DNA from: Leifsonia xyli
GTDB lineage: Bacteria; Actinomycetota; Actinomycetes; Actinomycetales; Microbacteriaceae
Direction: 5' to 3'
Assembly: GCA_003243275.1 (NCBI GenBank)
Contig: QFQR01000006.1
Span: 248,001 to 312,000, forward strand
Length of the DNA: 64,000 bases
The translations under genes were made by a program, and so were the position numbers. The notes under the pieces are model-generated. The model did not search any database. It worked only from the letters and a program-made list of their open reading frames with translations, and was not told where the DNA came from. This document shows positions 38,119 through 46,948 of this stretch, in pieces (position 1 is the first letter of the stretch; every line of letters begins with the position of its first letter).

Positions 38119-38301
38119 TCAGCCGGACTTCCGGCGGAACTCGCGCTTGCCGCCCGCCTTGTTGTGCGCCTCCTGCACGGCACCCTCGCCGTTCAGGTGG
38201 CCGGGGCGGTCGTGCTGCTGCTGCTTCTTGCGTTCGAGCGCCTCGCGGAACTTGCGCTTGGTCTCCTCGGAGGCGGCGTCGGGCTTCTCGTCGGATGTCA
38301 T
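38119..38301 (-). CDS. DUF5302 domain protein, probably also made from an internal start
   Basis: From ATG 38301 the frame encodes MTSDEKPDAASEETKRKFRE to the basic end RRKSG, 60 residues, the normal length of standalone DUF5302 proteins. TATGCT lies just upstream on the minus strand, suiting a leaderless transcript. The same codons are read as the C-terminus of the DedA frame. Which products exist in the cell is not clear from sequence. Confidence 0.6.
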   Translation of the reverse strand: MTSDEKPDAASEETKRKFREALERKKQQQHDRPGHLNGEGAVQEAHNKAGGKREFRRKSG

Positions 38302-38892
38302 GTCGTCAGCATAGGCGGCGCGCCGACGGAAGATCAGATCGATCCCCGCACCCACGATGATCGCCACCGGAATCGACACCACGATCGCGAGCCACGGGGT
38401 GTCGGCGAAGATCACGCCGAACAGCGCGCCGATGCTCACGTTGTAGAGCGCCCAGGCGGTGCCGGCGAGGGCCGAGAGCGGCAGGAACCGACGCCAGGGC
38501 AGTCGTGCCGCACCGACCGACAGGTTCACGGCGATCCGGGCGAAGGGGATGTAGCGCGCCGTGAAGATGAGCATTGCGGGGCTGCGGAGCACGAGGCGTC
38601 GCGCGCGGGCGATCGCGCCCCCGACTCGCGGGCCGCGCTGCCAGGCCCAGCGTTCGGTGCCGACGGCGCGACCGATCGCGACGCAGGCGCTGTCGCCGAC
38701 GACGGCGCCCAGCGCCGCGACCGGCACGACGAGCCAGAGCGAGGGCTGACCCGTCGCGGCGGCGAGAGCCCCGAGCGTCACGACGAAGGTCTCGCTCGGC
38801 AGCACCACGAGGAAGGCGTCGCCGACGACGAGCGCGAAGAGCACCGGCAGCAACCAGGGGGAGGCGGCCACGGCCTCGAGCCAGGCATCCAT
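38119..38892 (-). CDS. DedA family membrane protein with in-frame DUF5302 tail
   Basis: This 257-residue open frame has a DedA (SNARE-associated, PF09335) domain in residues 1-195 with FTARYIPFARIAVNLSVGAA, the DedA-type membrane motif. It continues without a stop into a DUF5302 sequence (SEETKRKFREALERKKQQQH, GGKREFRRKSG). DedA proteins are polyprenyl- or phospholipid-flippase-like and support envelope homeostasis. DUF5302 is usually a separate protein of about 60 residues. The minus-strand TATGCT followed 8 nt later by ATG 38301 indicates an internal start for DUF5302. Confidence 0.85.
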   Translation of the reverse strand: MDAWLEAVAASPWLLPVLFALVVGDAFLVVLPSETFVVTLGALAAATGQPSLWLVVPVAALGAVVGDSACVAIGRAVGTERWAWQRGPRVGGAIARARRLVLRSPAMLIFTARYIPFARIAVNLSVGAARLPWRRFLPLSALAGTAWALYNVSIGALFGVIFADTPWLAIVVSIPVAIIVGAGIDLIFRRRAAYADDMTSDEKPDAASEETKRKFREALERKKQQQHDRPGHLNGEGAVQEAHNKAGGKREFRRKSG

Positions 38893-38967
38893 GCCCCTCT
38901 TCTCTCACATCCGGGTGAACGACAAGAGACCGACGGGAGACCGGATGGCGCTCCGAGGGTCCGGGCG

Positions 38968-38983
38968 CGACACCCCGGTGTCG
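38968..38983. promoter_or_regulatory. Inverted repeat between dedA and the glycosyltransferase gene
   Basis: CGACACC-CC-GGTGTCG is a perfect 7-bp inverted repeat in the 163-bp divergent region. It could be an operator; no regulator is adjacent. Confidence 0.3.
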
Positions 38984-39055
38984 AGTCGGTGAATCCTCGG
39001 TGCGAGCGGTGTGCGAGGCGGGTGCGGGGTGCGCTTCTCGCGCGATCCTGGGTGC

Positions 39056-41038
39056 GTGAGAGTCGCGCTGATCGCCGAGTCCTTCCTCCCCCACATGAAC
39101 GGGGTCACCCACTCGCTGTTGCAGGTCCTCGGGCATCTCGAACGCGCGGGCCACGAGACCCTCGTGATCGCCCCGCGCACCGGGCGCACCCGCCCCGAGC
39201 TGCCAGGCACCGAACTCGCCCTCGTGCGCTCGGTGCCGCTCCCCGGCTACCCGCAGGTGCGGGTCGCGGTCGCCTCGACGGCGCGCCTCGAGGCGCTGTT
39301 GCGCGAGTTCGCCCCCGACGTCGTGCACCTCGCCTCGCCGTTCCTGCTCGGCTGGCAGGCGCTCCGTGCGGCGGAGCGGATCGGCGTGCCGACGGTCGCG
39401 ATCTACCAGACCGACATCCCGGCGTATGCCACGCGCTATGGCATCCCGGTGGCGGAGGCCGAGCTCGGTCGGCACGTGGCGCGACTGCACGCGCGGGCGA
39501 CGCTCACGCTCGCCCCCTCGACGGCGGCCGCCGACGATCTCGCGGTGCTCGGTGTGCCGCGGGTGCGCCGCTGGGCGCGCGGGGTCGACGCCGAGCGCTT
39601 CCACCCCGCACACCGGAGCCTCGAGCGTCGCGCCGAACTCGCGCCGGGCGGCGAGGTGCTCGTGGGCTACGTCGGGCGGCTGGCGCCCGAGAAGCAGGTC
39701 GAGGATCTCGCGGTGCTGGGCGACATCCCCGGCATCCGGCTCGTGATCATCGGCGACGGACCGGATCGCGCCCGGCTCGAGACTCTGCTGCCCGGTGCCG
39801 CCTTCCTCGGCTTCCGCGGGGGAGCGGAGCTGGCCTCCGACGTCGCGAGCCTCGACCTCTTCGTGCACCCCGGCGAGAGCGAGACCTTCTGCCAGACGAT
39901 CCAGGAGGCGCTCGCGAGCGGAGTTCCGGTCGTCGCGACCGGGCGCGGCGGTCCGCGCGATCTGGTCGAGAGCGGACGCACCGGATGGCTCTACCGCCCA
40001 GGCGACCTCGCCGATCTGCGGGCCAGGGTCGCGGATCTCGCGGGGGATGCCGCCAAGCGGCGCGCCTTCGCGGTCGCCGCCCGCACGGCGGTCGAGGGGC
40101 GCAGCTGGTCGTCCCTCGGCGAAGAGCTGCTCGGCCACTACCGTGCCGCGCAGGCGATGGCGGTCGCTCCGCCCGCCGCGACGGCGGAGCGCACGCCGCC
40201 CGCGCGCAACGTGTCGTCGCTCGCCCGGATCGGGCGGATGGCATCCGTCGGCGACTCGCTCACCGAGGGTCTGTGCGACTCCTCCCGGCAGGCGCCGGGC
40301 GAGTACCGGGGGTGGACTGATCGCCTCGCGCTGCTGCTCGCCCACGCGGAGGGGCGCACGGTGCCGTTGCACTACGGCAACCTCGCGGTGCGCAGTCGTC
40401 GCGTCGCCGACGTCACCGATCACCAGTTGCCGCGCGCCCTCGAGTTGCGGGCCGAGCTCGTGACGGTGCTCGTGGGGGCCAACGACCTGGTGCGGATCGG
40501 CGCGCCGACCCTCGAGCTCGCCAAGCGCCTCGCGGACGGTGTCGACCGCGCCAGGGAGGCCGGCTGCGAGGTGCTGCTCGTCGCGCCCTTCGCGCCGCCT
40601 CGCGGCTACCTGCGCGCCCTGCACGACCGCACCCTCGTCTTCTCCCGCGAGCTGCGTCGTCGCGCGCGGGAGTCGGGGGCGCTGTTCCTCGACCCCGCGG
40701 CCGAGCTCGACCTCGCCGACCCGCGGATGTGGGCGGGCGACCGTGTGCACCTCAGCTCCCGCGGGCACCGGATGATGTCCTACGCCGCCGCGGCGACGCT
40801 CGGCCTCGCCGATGCCGCGGCGCTCGCGGGCCTCGAGGCGGCGATGCACGATGACGAGCCGGGTGCCGACGACGAGCCGCTCTCGCACGCGCGCTGGCTG
40901 TGGACCCACGTGCGCCCCTGGGCGGGCCGCCGCATCCGCGGTCGCACGGCGGGCGACGGGCTGCTCGCGAAGCACGACGAGCTCGTGCCGATCCTGCCGG
41001 ACGCCACGAAGGCGCGGGGCGCGTTCGAGAACCGCTGA
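39056..41038 (+). CDS. Glycosyltransferase family 4 fused to SGNH/GDSL hydrolase
   Basis: This 660-residue protein has two enzymes. Residues 1-375 form a GT4 glycosyltransferase (VALIAESFLPHMNGVTHSLL, VGYVGRLAPEKQVEDLAVLG, HPGESETFCQTIQEALASGV), like actinobacterial mannosyltransferases that build phosphatidylinositol mannosides or lipomannan. A short Pro/Ala linker follows. From residue 395 a SGNH hydrolase shows SVGDSLTEG, GANDL and DRVHLSSRGH. In relatives the two are often adjacent genes. The fusion suggests sugar transfer coupled to ester cleavage on the same glycan or lipid; this is inference. The start is GTG 39056. Confidence 0.85.
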   Translation: MRVALIAESFLPHMNGVTHSLLQVLGHLERAGHETLVIAPRTGRTRPELPGTELALVRSVPLPGYPQVRVAVASTARLEALLREFAPDVVHLASPFLLGWQALRAAERIGVPTVAIYQTDIPAYATRYGIPVAEAELGRHVARLHARATLTLAPSTAAADDLAVLGVPRVRRWARGVDAERFHPAHRSLERRAELAPGGEVLVGYVGRLAPEKQVEDLAVLGDIPGIRLVIIGDGPDRARLETLLPGAAFLGFRGGAELASDVASLDLFVHPGESETFCQTIQEALASGVPVVATGRGGPRDLVESGRTGWLYRPGDLADLRARVADLAGDAAKRRAFAVAARTAVEGRSWSSLGEELLGHYRAAQAMAVAPPAATAERTPPARNVSSLARIGRMASVGDSLTEGLCDSSRQAPGEYRGWTDRLALLLAHAEGRTVPLHYGNLAVRSRRVADVTDHQLPRALELRAELVTVLVGANDLVRIGAPTLELAKRLADGVDRAREAGCEVLLVAPFAPPRGYLRALHDRTLVFSRELRRRARESGALFLDPAAELDLADPRMWAGDRVHLSSRGHRMMSYAAAATLGLADAAALAGLEAAMHDDEPGADDEPLSHARWLWTHVRPWAGRRIRGRTAGDGLLAKHDELVPILPDATKARGAFENR

Positions 41039-41058
41039 ACATCCGTCAGAATGGGCGC

Positions 41059-42270
41059 GTGCGGAGAACCGGTGCTGCCCTGGTCGCGATGGTCGCTGTG
41101 CTGGCCCTCCTCTCGGGCTGCACGCTCTGGAACGACCTCACCGAACGCGAGCGTCAGGAGGACGACGCCCGCTCCTTCTACGAGGTGCCCGACCCGCTGC
41201 CCGCGGGAGCGCCGGGCGAGCTGATCCGTTCGCTGCCGATCTCGACCGCCCCGGAGGGCTCGCGCGCGTGGCGGGTGCTATATCACTCGACGGGGCTGGG
41301 CGGTGACGACATCGCGGTCTCTGGCACCGTCGTCGTGCCCGACGGGACGCCTCCCGCCGGCGGCTGGCCGGTGATCGCGTGGGCGCATCCGACGACGGGC
41401 GCGGTCGCACGCTGCGGGCCCTCCACGGGGTTCGCGCCGCTCAGCCTCATCGAGGGCATGGACGATCTGCTCGACGACGGCTTCGCGATCGCGGCGACCG
41501 ACTATCCGGGGCTCGGCGCGCCAGGTCCCTCCTCCTACCTGCTGGGCGACATCGAGGGCTACTCGGTGCTCGACTCGGTGCGAGCGGCGCGGGCGCTCGA
41601 CGGGGTGGACCTCTCGAGCGACGTCTACTTCTGGGGCCATTCCCAGGGCGGGCAGGCCGCGCTGTTCGCGGCCCAGGATGCGGCGGGCTACGCGCCCGAG
41701 CTGCGTCCCGTGACGGTCGCGGTGGCGGCTCCGGCCGCCGATCTCGCGACGCTGCTCGCCGACGACATCGGCGACGTCTCGGGCGTCACGATCGGGGCGT
41801 ACGCCTTCACGGCCTATCAGGCCGCCTACGCGCCGAGCTACCCGGGGCTCGCGCTCACCGACATCCTCACCCCGGCGGGGGCAGAGGCCGCGCCGAAGAT
41901 GGAGCAGCTGTGCCTGTTCGGCCAGAACAGCGAACTGCACGACATCGCCCGGCCGCTCGTCGGGGGTTTCCTCTCGGCCGACCCCTCGACGACCGAGCCG
42001 TGGGCGAGCTTCCTCGCCGAGAACACCCCGGGGGCGAAGCCGTTCGGCGTTCCCGTGCTCGTCGTGCAGGGCGAGTCCGACGGGCTCGTGCGGCCCACGG
42101 CCACCGCCGCGTTCGTCGCCCGGATGTGCGCGGCTGGCCAGCGGATGGCCTCCGCCACCTATCCGACCGCGACCCACACCACGATCGTCATGCAGTCGCT
42201 CCCGGACGTGCGCGCCTGGTTCCGCGCCGCGAAGAGCGGGGAGACCTCGCGCGCGAGCTGCGGCGGATGA
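41059..42270 (+). CDS. Secreted lipase-like alpha/beta-hydrolase lipoprotein
   Basis: This 403-residue protein has a signal peptide with lipobox (AVLALLSGC) and a hydrolase of secretory-lipase type: the nucleophile elbow GHSQGGQAAL, acid residue in VQGESDGLVRP, and His in ATHTTIVM. A GPSTGF motif and the helical cap fit the LIP family. GTG 41059 lies 6 nt after CAGAAT. The substrate is unknown. Confidence 0.85.
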   Translation: MRRTGAALVAMVAVLALLSGCTLWNDLTERERQEDDARSFYEVPDPLPAGAPGELIRSLPISTAPEGSRAWRVLYHSTGLGGDDIAVSGTVVVPDGTPPAGGWPVIAWAHPTTGAVARCGPSTGFAPLSLIEGMDDLLDDGFAIAATDYPGLGAPGPSSYLLGDIEGYSVLDSVRAARALDGVDLSSDVYFWGHSQGGQAALFAAQDAAGYAPELRPVTVAVAAPAADLATLLADDIGDVSGVTIGAYAFTAYQAAYAPSYPGLALTDILTPAGAEAAPKMEQLCLFGQNSELHDIARPLVGGFLSADPSTTEPWASFLAENTPGAKPFGVPVLVVQGESDGLVRPTATAAFVARMCAAGQRMASATYPTATHTTIVMQSLPDVRAWFRAAKSGETSRASCGG

Positions 42271-42587
42271 CCCGCGCAGCGGCGCGGACGCCTGCCACGG
42301 TGCGCCGTACCGCGCCGGATCCGGGGCCGGCTGGTAGCATGATCCCGGCCGCCAACCGGTGGCCGTCCCGCCGAGCGCGAGCACGGCGGGGTTGATCCGG
42401 AGCAGGCCGGCACGAAGCTGGTCACCGGTGGTGGTCCCCCGATCGGATGCGAGATCCGCTCGGAGCGCTTCTACTGTTGACCAGATCCAGGCCCCGGCGC
42501 GCGACACCTGCGCGCGCCTCGCCCTTCCTGCCCGCTCCTGTTCCGATGTCATGCCGCGCGGATCGCGGCAGCAAGGAGTGAGACCTC
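42271..42587 (+). promoter_or_regulatory. pnp leader region with several hairpins, possible Actino-pnp RNA
   Basis: This 317-bp gene-free stretch carries an extended -10 (TGGTAGCAT, 42332-42340), so the pnp mRNA would have a leader of about 240 nt. Hairpins seen are 42347-42364 (GGCCGCC with GGTGGCC), 42367-42390 (CCCGCCG with CGGCGGG), and 42552-42570 (TGCCGCG with CGCGGCA), the last just before the AAGGAG ribosome binding site. Structured leaders called Actino-pnp are known upstream of exoribonuclease genes in actinobacteria. I could not verify the match. Confidence 0.5.
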
Positions 42588-44867
42588 GTGGAAGGCCCCG
42601 AGATCAAGTTCGCCGAAGCCGTCATCGACAACGGCAAGTTCGGCACCCGCACCGTCCGGTTCGAGACCGGCCGGCTCGCACAGCAGGCGCAGGGCGCGGT
42701 CGCCGCGTACCTCGACGAGGAGACGATGATCCTCAGCGCCACGAGCGCGGGCAAGCACCCGCGTGACGGCTTCGACTTCTTCCCGCTGACGGTCGACGTC
42801 GAGGAGCGGTCCTACGCCGCAGGCAAGATCCCCGGCTCGTTCTTCCGCCGCGAGGGTCGTCCCTCGACGGAGGCGATCCTCGTCTGCCGCCTCATCGACC
42901 GCCCCCTGCGCCCGACCTTCGTCGAGGGCCTGCGCAACGAGGTGCAGATCGTCATCACCGTGCTGAGCATCGCCCCCGGCGAGTTCTACGACGCGCTCGC
43001 GATCAACGCCGCCTCCGCCTCGACCCAGATCTCCGGCCTGCCGTTCTACGGCCCGGTCGGCGGCATCCGCCTCGCCCTCATCGGCGACCAGTGGGTCGCG
43101 TTCCCGACCTTCGCACAGCTCTCGGAGGCCGTCTTCGACCTCACCGTGGCCGGCCGCCTCGTCACCGACAAGGACGGCAACGAGGATGTCGCGATCATGA
43201 TGGTGGAGGCCGAGGCCACCGAGGTGAGCTGGGAGCTCATCCGGGGCGGCGCCACCAAGCCCGACGAGGCGATCGTCGCCCAGGGCCTCGAGGCGTCGAA
43301 GCCGTTCCTGACCCAGCTGATCAAGGCGCAGCAGTCGCTCGCGGCCCAGTCGGCCAAGGAGATCCAGGAGTTCCCGCTCTTCCCGCCCTACAGCGACGAG
43401 GCCTACAACGCCGTCGCCGAGCTCGCCTACGACGAGCTCAAGGGCGTGTACCAGATCGCCGACAAGATCGAGCGGCAGAACGCGGATGACGCCCTCAAGG
43501 AGCGCGTCAAGCTCGCGATCAACGCCAAGGTCGAGGCCGGTGAGCTGAGCGGCGAGGTGCCCCCGATGGTGTCGGCCGCCTACAAGTCGGTCTCGAAGAA
43601 GGTCATGCGCACGCGCGTGCTCACCGAGGGCGTCCGCATCGACGGCCGCGGCCTGTCCGACATCCGGGCGCTCGACGCCGAGGTGCAGGTCATCCCGCGC
43701 GTGCACGGCTCGGCGATCTTCCAGCGCGGCGAGACCCAGATCTTGGGTGTCACGACGCTCAACATGCTCAAGATGGAGCAGCAGATCGACTCGCTGAACC
43801 CCGTCACCAAGAAGCGCTACCTGCACCACTACAACTTCCCGCCCTACTCGACCGGTGAGACCGGCCGCGTCGGGTCGCCGAAGCGTCGCGAGATCGGGCA
43901 CGGCTTCCTCGCCGAGCGCGCCCTCGTGCCGGTGCTGCCGAGCCGCGAGGAGTTCCCCTACGCGATCCGTCAGGTGTCGGAGGCCCTCGGGTCCAACGGC
44001 TCCACCTCGATGGGCTCCGTCTGCGCCTCGACCCTGTCGCTGCTGAACGCCGGTGTGCCGCTGCGCGCGCCGGTCGCGGGCATCGCGATGGGCCTCATCT
44101 CGGACGAGGTCGACGGGGAGACCCGCTACGCGGCGCTCACCGACATCCTGGGGGCAGAGGACGCGCTCGGCGACATGGACTTCAAGGTCGCGGGCACCTC
44201 CGACTTCGTGACGGCGATCCAGCTCGACACGAAGCTCGCGGGTCTGCCGTCGTCGGTGCTCGACGGGGCGCTCAAGCAGGCCAAGGAGGCCCGCACGGCG
44301 ATCCTCGCGGTCATCAACCAGGCGATCGACGGACCGGATGAGATGGCTCCGACCGCCCCGCGTGTGATCTCGGTGAACATCCCGGTCGACAAGATCGGTG
44401 AGCTCATCGGCCCCAAGGGCAAGACGATCAACGCGATCCAGGACGAGACCGGCGCCGACATCTCCATCGAGGAGGACGGCACCGTCTACATCGGCGCGGT
44501 CGACGGCCCCTCGGCCGAGGCCGCCCGCGCCCAGGTGCTCGCGATCGGCAACCCGATCAACCCGGAGGTGGGCGAGCGCTTCCTCGGCACCGTCGTGAAG
44601 CTCGCGACCTTCGGTGCCTTCGTGTCGCTCATGCCCGGCAAGGACGGCCTGCTGCACATCTCCGAGGTGCGCAAGCTCGCCGGCGGCAAGCGGGTGGAGA
44701 ACGTCGAGGACGTGCTCTCGGTCGGTCAGAAGATCCAGGTCGAGATCACCAAGATGGACGACCGCGGCAAGCTCTCGCTCGCTCCCGTCGTCGAGGAAGC
44801 GGACGCCGCCGACACCGAGGGTTCGGCCGCAGCCTCCACCGGGGGAGAGGCCCCCGCGGAGGACTGA
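42588..44867 (+). CDS. pnp: Polynucleotide phosphorylase (guanosine pentaphosphate synthetase)
   Basis: This 759-residue PNPase has two RNase PH-like domains ([51 protein letters not shown]), a KH domain ([20 protein letters not shown]) and a C-terminal S1 domain. It degrades RNA 3' to 5' phosphorolytically. The actinobacterial form is also called GpsI. The start is GTG 42588 with AAGGAG upstream. A terminator-like hairpin follows at 44890. The usual downstream neighbour, an M16 protease gene, is displaced by two inserted genes. Confidence 0.97.
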   Translation: MEGPEIKFAEAVIDNGKFGTRTVRFETGRLAQQAQGAVAAYLDEETMILSATSAGKHPRDGFDFFPLTVDVEERSYAAGKIPGSFFRREGRPSTEAILVCRLIDRPLRPTFVEGLRNEVQIVITVLSIAPGEFYDALAINAASASTQISGLPFYGPVGGIRLALIGDQWVAFPTFAQLSEAVFDLTVAGRLVTDKDGNEDVAIMMVEAEATEVSWELIRGGATKPDEAIVAQGLEASKPFLTQLIKAQQSLAAQSAKEIQEFPLFPPYSDEAYNAVAELAYDELKGVYQIADKIERQNADDALKERVKLAINAKVEAGELSGEVPPMVSAAYKSVSKKVMRTRVLTEGVRIDGRGLSDIRALDAEVQVIPRVHGSAIFQRGETQILGVTTLNMLKMEQQIDSLNPVTKKRYLHHYNFPPYSTGETGRVGSPKRREIGHGFLAERALVPVLPSREEFPYAIRQVSEALGSNGSTSMGSVCASTLSLLNAGVPLRAPVAGIAMGLISDEVDGETRYAALTDILGAEDALGDMDFKVAGTSDFVTAIQLDTKLAGLPSSVLDGALKQAKEARTAILAVINQAIDGPDEMAPTAPRVISVNIPVDKIGELIGPKGKTINAIQDETGADISIEEDGTVYIGAVDGPSAEAARAQVLAIGNPINPEVGERFLGTVVKLATFGAFVSLMPGKDGLLHISEVRKLAGGKRVENVEDVLSVGQKIQVEITKMDDRGKLSLAPVVEEADAADTEGSAAASTGGEAPAED

Positions 44868-44889
44868 CCGCCTCGCTGATCGAGATCAC

Positions 44890-44924
44890 GGATGCCCGTC
44901 CCGCCGAGCGCGGGGCGGGCATCC
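44890..44924 (+). terminator. Terminator-like hairpin after pnp
   Basis: GGATGCCCGTCCCGC (44890-44904) pairs with GCGGGGCGGGCATCC (44910-44924) with one G-U pair and a 5-nt loop, 22 nt after the pnp stop. No strong T-tract is present. Confidence 0.75.
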
Positions 44925-45028
44925 GCCGTTCCGGTCACGAAATGGTGACGATTCATAACGATCCGATCCGCTTCCCGGCGGTGGGAGGTCGTCGGCGTTA
45001 GCCTCGCCTCAACTCGAGGAGGTGGGGC

Positions 45029-46039
45029 ATGGACACGCGCACGGTTCCGCCCGCCTCCGCTTTCGCCACCGCCGTTCCCACGACACTCGAGACGGCAGCC
45101 ATCGTCGACCGTGGGGCACCGCCGCGCCGCGCCATCGCCGGCACCTCGTCGAGCGTGTTCCCGCTCGCGATGAGCGGCAAGCGCTTCGGCGACACCGTGT
45201 CGGATGTCGCCGTCGGCGAGATCCTCGACGCCTACCTGGCGCTCGGCGGCAACATGATCGACACCGCCGACGCGTATGCCGACGGCCGGAGCGAGGAGCT
45301 CATCGGCGAGTGGATGCGCCGCCGCGCGCACCGCGATCGGATGGTGCTGGCGACGAAGGTCGGCAAGTCGGCGCTGCATCCCGGGCTGTCCGCCCCCGCG
45401 ATCGCCTCCGCGGTCGACGCCTCGCTGCGGCGCCTCGGCACCGACCGGATCGACGTGCTGTACCTGCACGTCGACGACACCGCGGTGCCGTTCGAGGAGA
45501 CCCTTCTCGCCGTCGACGAGCTGATCCGGCGCGGCAAGGTGCTCAGCTTCGGGATGTCGGACCACACCGGCACGCGACTTCTGGCCGCCCGGGTGGCCTG
45601 CGCCCTGCTCGGGGTCGCCCCGATGACGGCGCTGCAGAACCAGTACAGCCTCATGCACCGCGCGGGCTACGAGGGCGACTTGGCTCGGGTGGCGGCGCAG
45701 CAGGGACTCGCCGTCATGCCGCGCTTCCCGCTCGCCGGGGGCTTCCTGACGGCGGCGTACCGCTCACGCGGCGACCTCGCCGCCTCGCCTGCGGCCGCGC
45801 ACATCGCCCCCTACCTGGGGCGCCGCGGCAGGCGCGTGCTCGGAGCGCTCACGCGTGTCGCGCGCGAGCACGATGCCGCTCCCGCGACGATCGCCCTGGC
45901 CTGGCTGCTGAGCAAGCCGGGGGTGGTGGCGCCCGTGGTGTCGGTGAGCACGGCCGACCAGCTCTTCGACCTCATGGCGGCCCCCGAGATCCGGTTCAGC
46001 CGTCACCAGCTCGCCGAGCTCGACCGGGCGAGCGCCTGA
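45029..46039 (+). CDS. Aldo-keto reductase
   Basis: This 336-residue TIM-barrel oxidoreductase shows the AKR tetrad: Asp and Tyr in NMIDTADAYADGRSEE, Lys in LATKVGK, His in DVLYLHVDD, and the NADPH-binding end (LAWLLSKPGVVAPVVSVST). It starts at ATG 45029 with GAGGAGGTGGGG just upstream. It is tail-to-tail with a TetR gene, 4 bp apart. The two genes interrupt the conserved pnp-M16 order, which suggests later insertion. Confidence 0.9.
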   Translation: MDTRTVPPASAFATAVPTTLETAAIVDRGAPPRRAIAGTSSSVFPLAMSGKRFGDTVSDVAVGEILDAYLALGGNMIDTADAYADGRSEELIGEWMRRRAHRDRMVLATKVGKSALHPGLSAPAIASAVDASLRRLGTDRIDVLYLHVDDTAVPFEETLLAVDELIRRGKVLSFGMSDHTGTRLLAARVACALLGVAPMTALQNQYSLMHRAGYEGDLARVAAQQGLAVMPRFPLAGGFLTAAYRSRGDLAASPAAAHIAPYLGRRGRRVLGALTRVAREHDAAPATIALAWLLSKPGVVAPVVSVSTADQLFDLMAAPEIRFSRHQLAELDRASA

Positions 46040-46043
46040 TCCG

Positions 46044-46652
46044 CTAGGCGCGTGCCCGTTCCGGGGCGGTGCTGATGACGCGGTCGTACATGCGCAGCAT
46101 CGAGGTGGTGGCGGCGATCGGATCGCCCGCGTAGCCCCCGACCATGGCGCCGTCGCGCGCGAGGATGAGGTCGTCGGCGGCGTCACCGGGGAGCGGATGT
46201 CCGATCGCGCGCAGCAGCTGCTCGGTGATCTCGTGCTGCCATTCGCGGTGCTGCTCGACCGCACGGCGCACGGGGTGCGCGGCATCCGTGAACTCGCTTG
46301 CGGCGTTGAGGAACGGGCAGCCGCGGAACCCGGGTGCGGCGATGAAGCGGGCTTCGAGCTGGCCGATCGCCCGCAAGAACTGCTCGGGGTCGTCGGTGGA
46401 CTGGGCGACTCCGTCGAGGATCTCCGCGCTCTGCAGGTGCCGGTAGGCGATGTACTCGATGATCAGGCGATCCTTGGAGCCGTAGTGCTTGTAGAAGGTC
46501 GCCTTGGTGACGCTCGAGGCGGCGATCAGCCGGTCGATGCCGACGGCGCGGATGCCGTCCTCGTAGAACAGGCGATCTGCGGTGTCGAGGATGCGCTGCT
46601 TCGCCGGCGCGAGCGTGTGTCGCTTCGGCGGCTTCACGATGTCGATCGGCAC
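46044..46652 (-). CDS. TetR family regulator
   Basis: This 202-residue regulator has an N-terminal helix-turn-helix (ILDTADRLFYEDGIRAVGID, SVTKATFYKHYGSKDRLIIE) and a ligand domain with two Cys-containing motifs, including GFRGCPFLNAA seen in the LmrA/YxaF-like group. GTG 46652 has AGGAGA upstream. The transcript probably begins about 180 nt upstream near TGCTACCGT (minus strand), giving a leader with a GACCGCC/GGCGGTC hairpin at 46701-46722. A 32-bp palindrome lies next to that promoter. Confidence 0.9.
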   Translation of the reverse strand: MPIDIVKPPKRHTLAPAKQRILDTADRLFYEDGIRAVGIDRLIAASSVTKATFYKHYGSKDRLIIEYIAYRHLQSAEILDGVAQSTDDPEQFLRAIGQLEARFIAAPGFRGCPFLNAASEFTDAAHPVRRAVEQHREWQHEITEQLLRAIGHPLPGDAADDLILARDGAMVGGYAGDPIAATTSMLRMYDRVISTAPERARA

Positions 46653-46850
46653 CGGGGGTCTCCTTCGCTTCGGGTATTGAGGTGCGGCCTGACGTGCCGC
46701 GACCGCCCGGGGGGAGGCGGTCGTGGCGCGGTCGAGATCGGGTCTCGCTGATCAGCTGCCGCGTGGAGCGGCCCGGGGGTACGGGTCCCCGGTTGGGAAG
46801 GGCCGATCGGTTCGGGTCCGTTCGTATTCCGCTCGACCACGGTAGCACGT
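46653..46850 (-). other. Long leader region of the TetR gene
   Basis: About 200 bp without a gene. It holds the tetR ribosome binding site (AGGAGA on the minus strand), a hairpin with arms GACCGCC (46701-46707) and GGCGGTC (46716-46722), and on the minus strand an extended -10 TGCTACCGT near 46840-46848. Nothing else was recognised. Confidence 0.4.
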
Positions 46851-46882
46851 GGAGGACAGACAGACTTGTCTGTTTGTCCTCC
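46851..46882. promoter_or_regulatory. 32-bp palindromic operator candidate for TetR
   Basis: Arms at 46851-46865 (GGAGGACAGACAGAC) and 46868-46882 (GTCTGTTTGTCCTCC) match at 14 of 15 positions around a TT centre. The core ACAGACTTGTCTGT is typical of TetR-family sites. It lies between the tetR and M16 protease genes, next to the tetR -10 and 54 bp before the M16 -10. Confidence 0.65.
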
Positions 46883-46948
46883 ATGGTTCCCCCAGTCCGG
46901 GGGTGACGCCTTCCAGCACCGAGCGTCGGATGGCGTAGGCTCGGCACG

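Noticed and set aside
44995..45020. Iron-box-like TTAGCCTCGCCT before the aldo-keto reductase
   Set aside because: Only part of the DtxR/IdeR consensus is present and the second half is missing.
42588..46948. Treating the aldo-keto reductase and TetR as a characterised resistance module
   Set aside because: The convergent arrangement and inserted position are clear, but neither substrate nor ligand can be read from the sequence.
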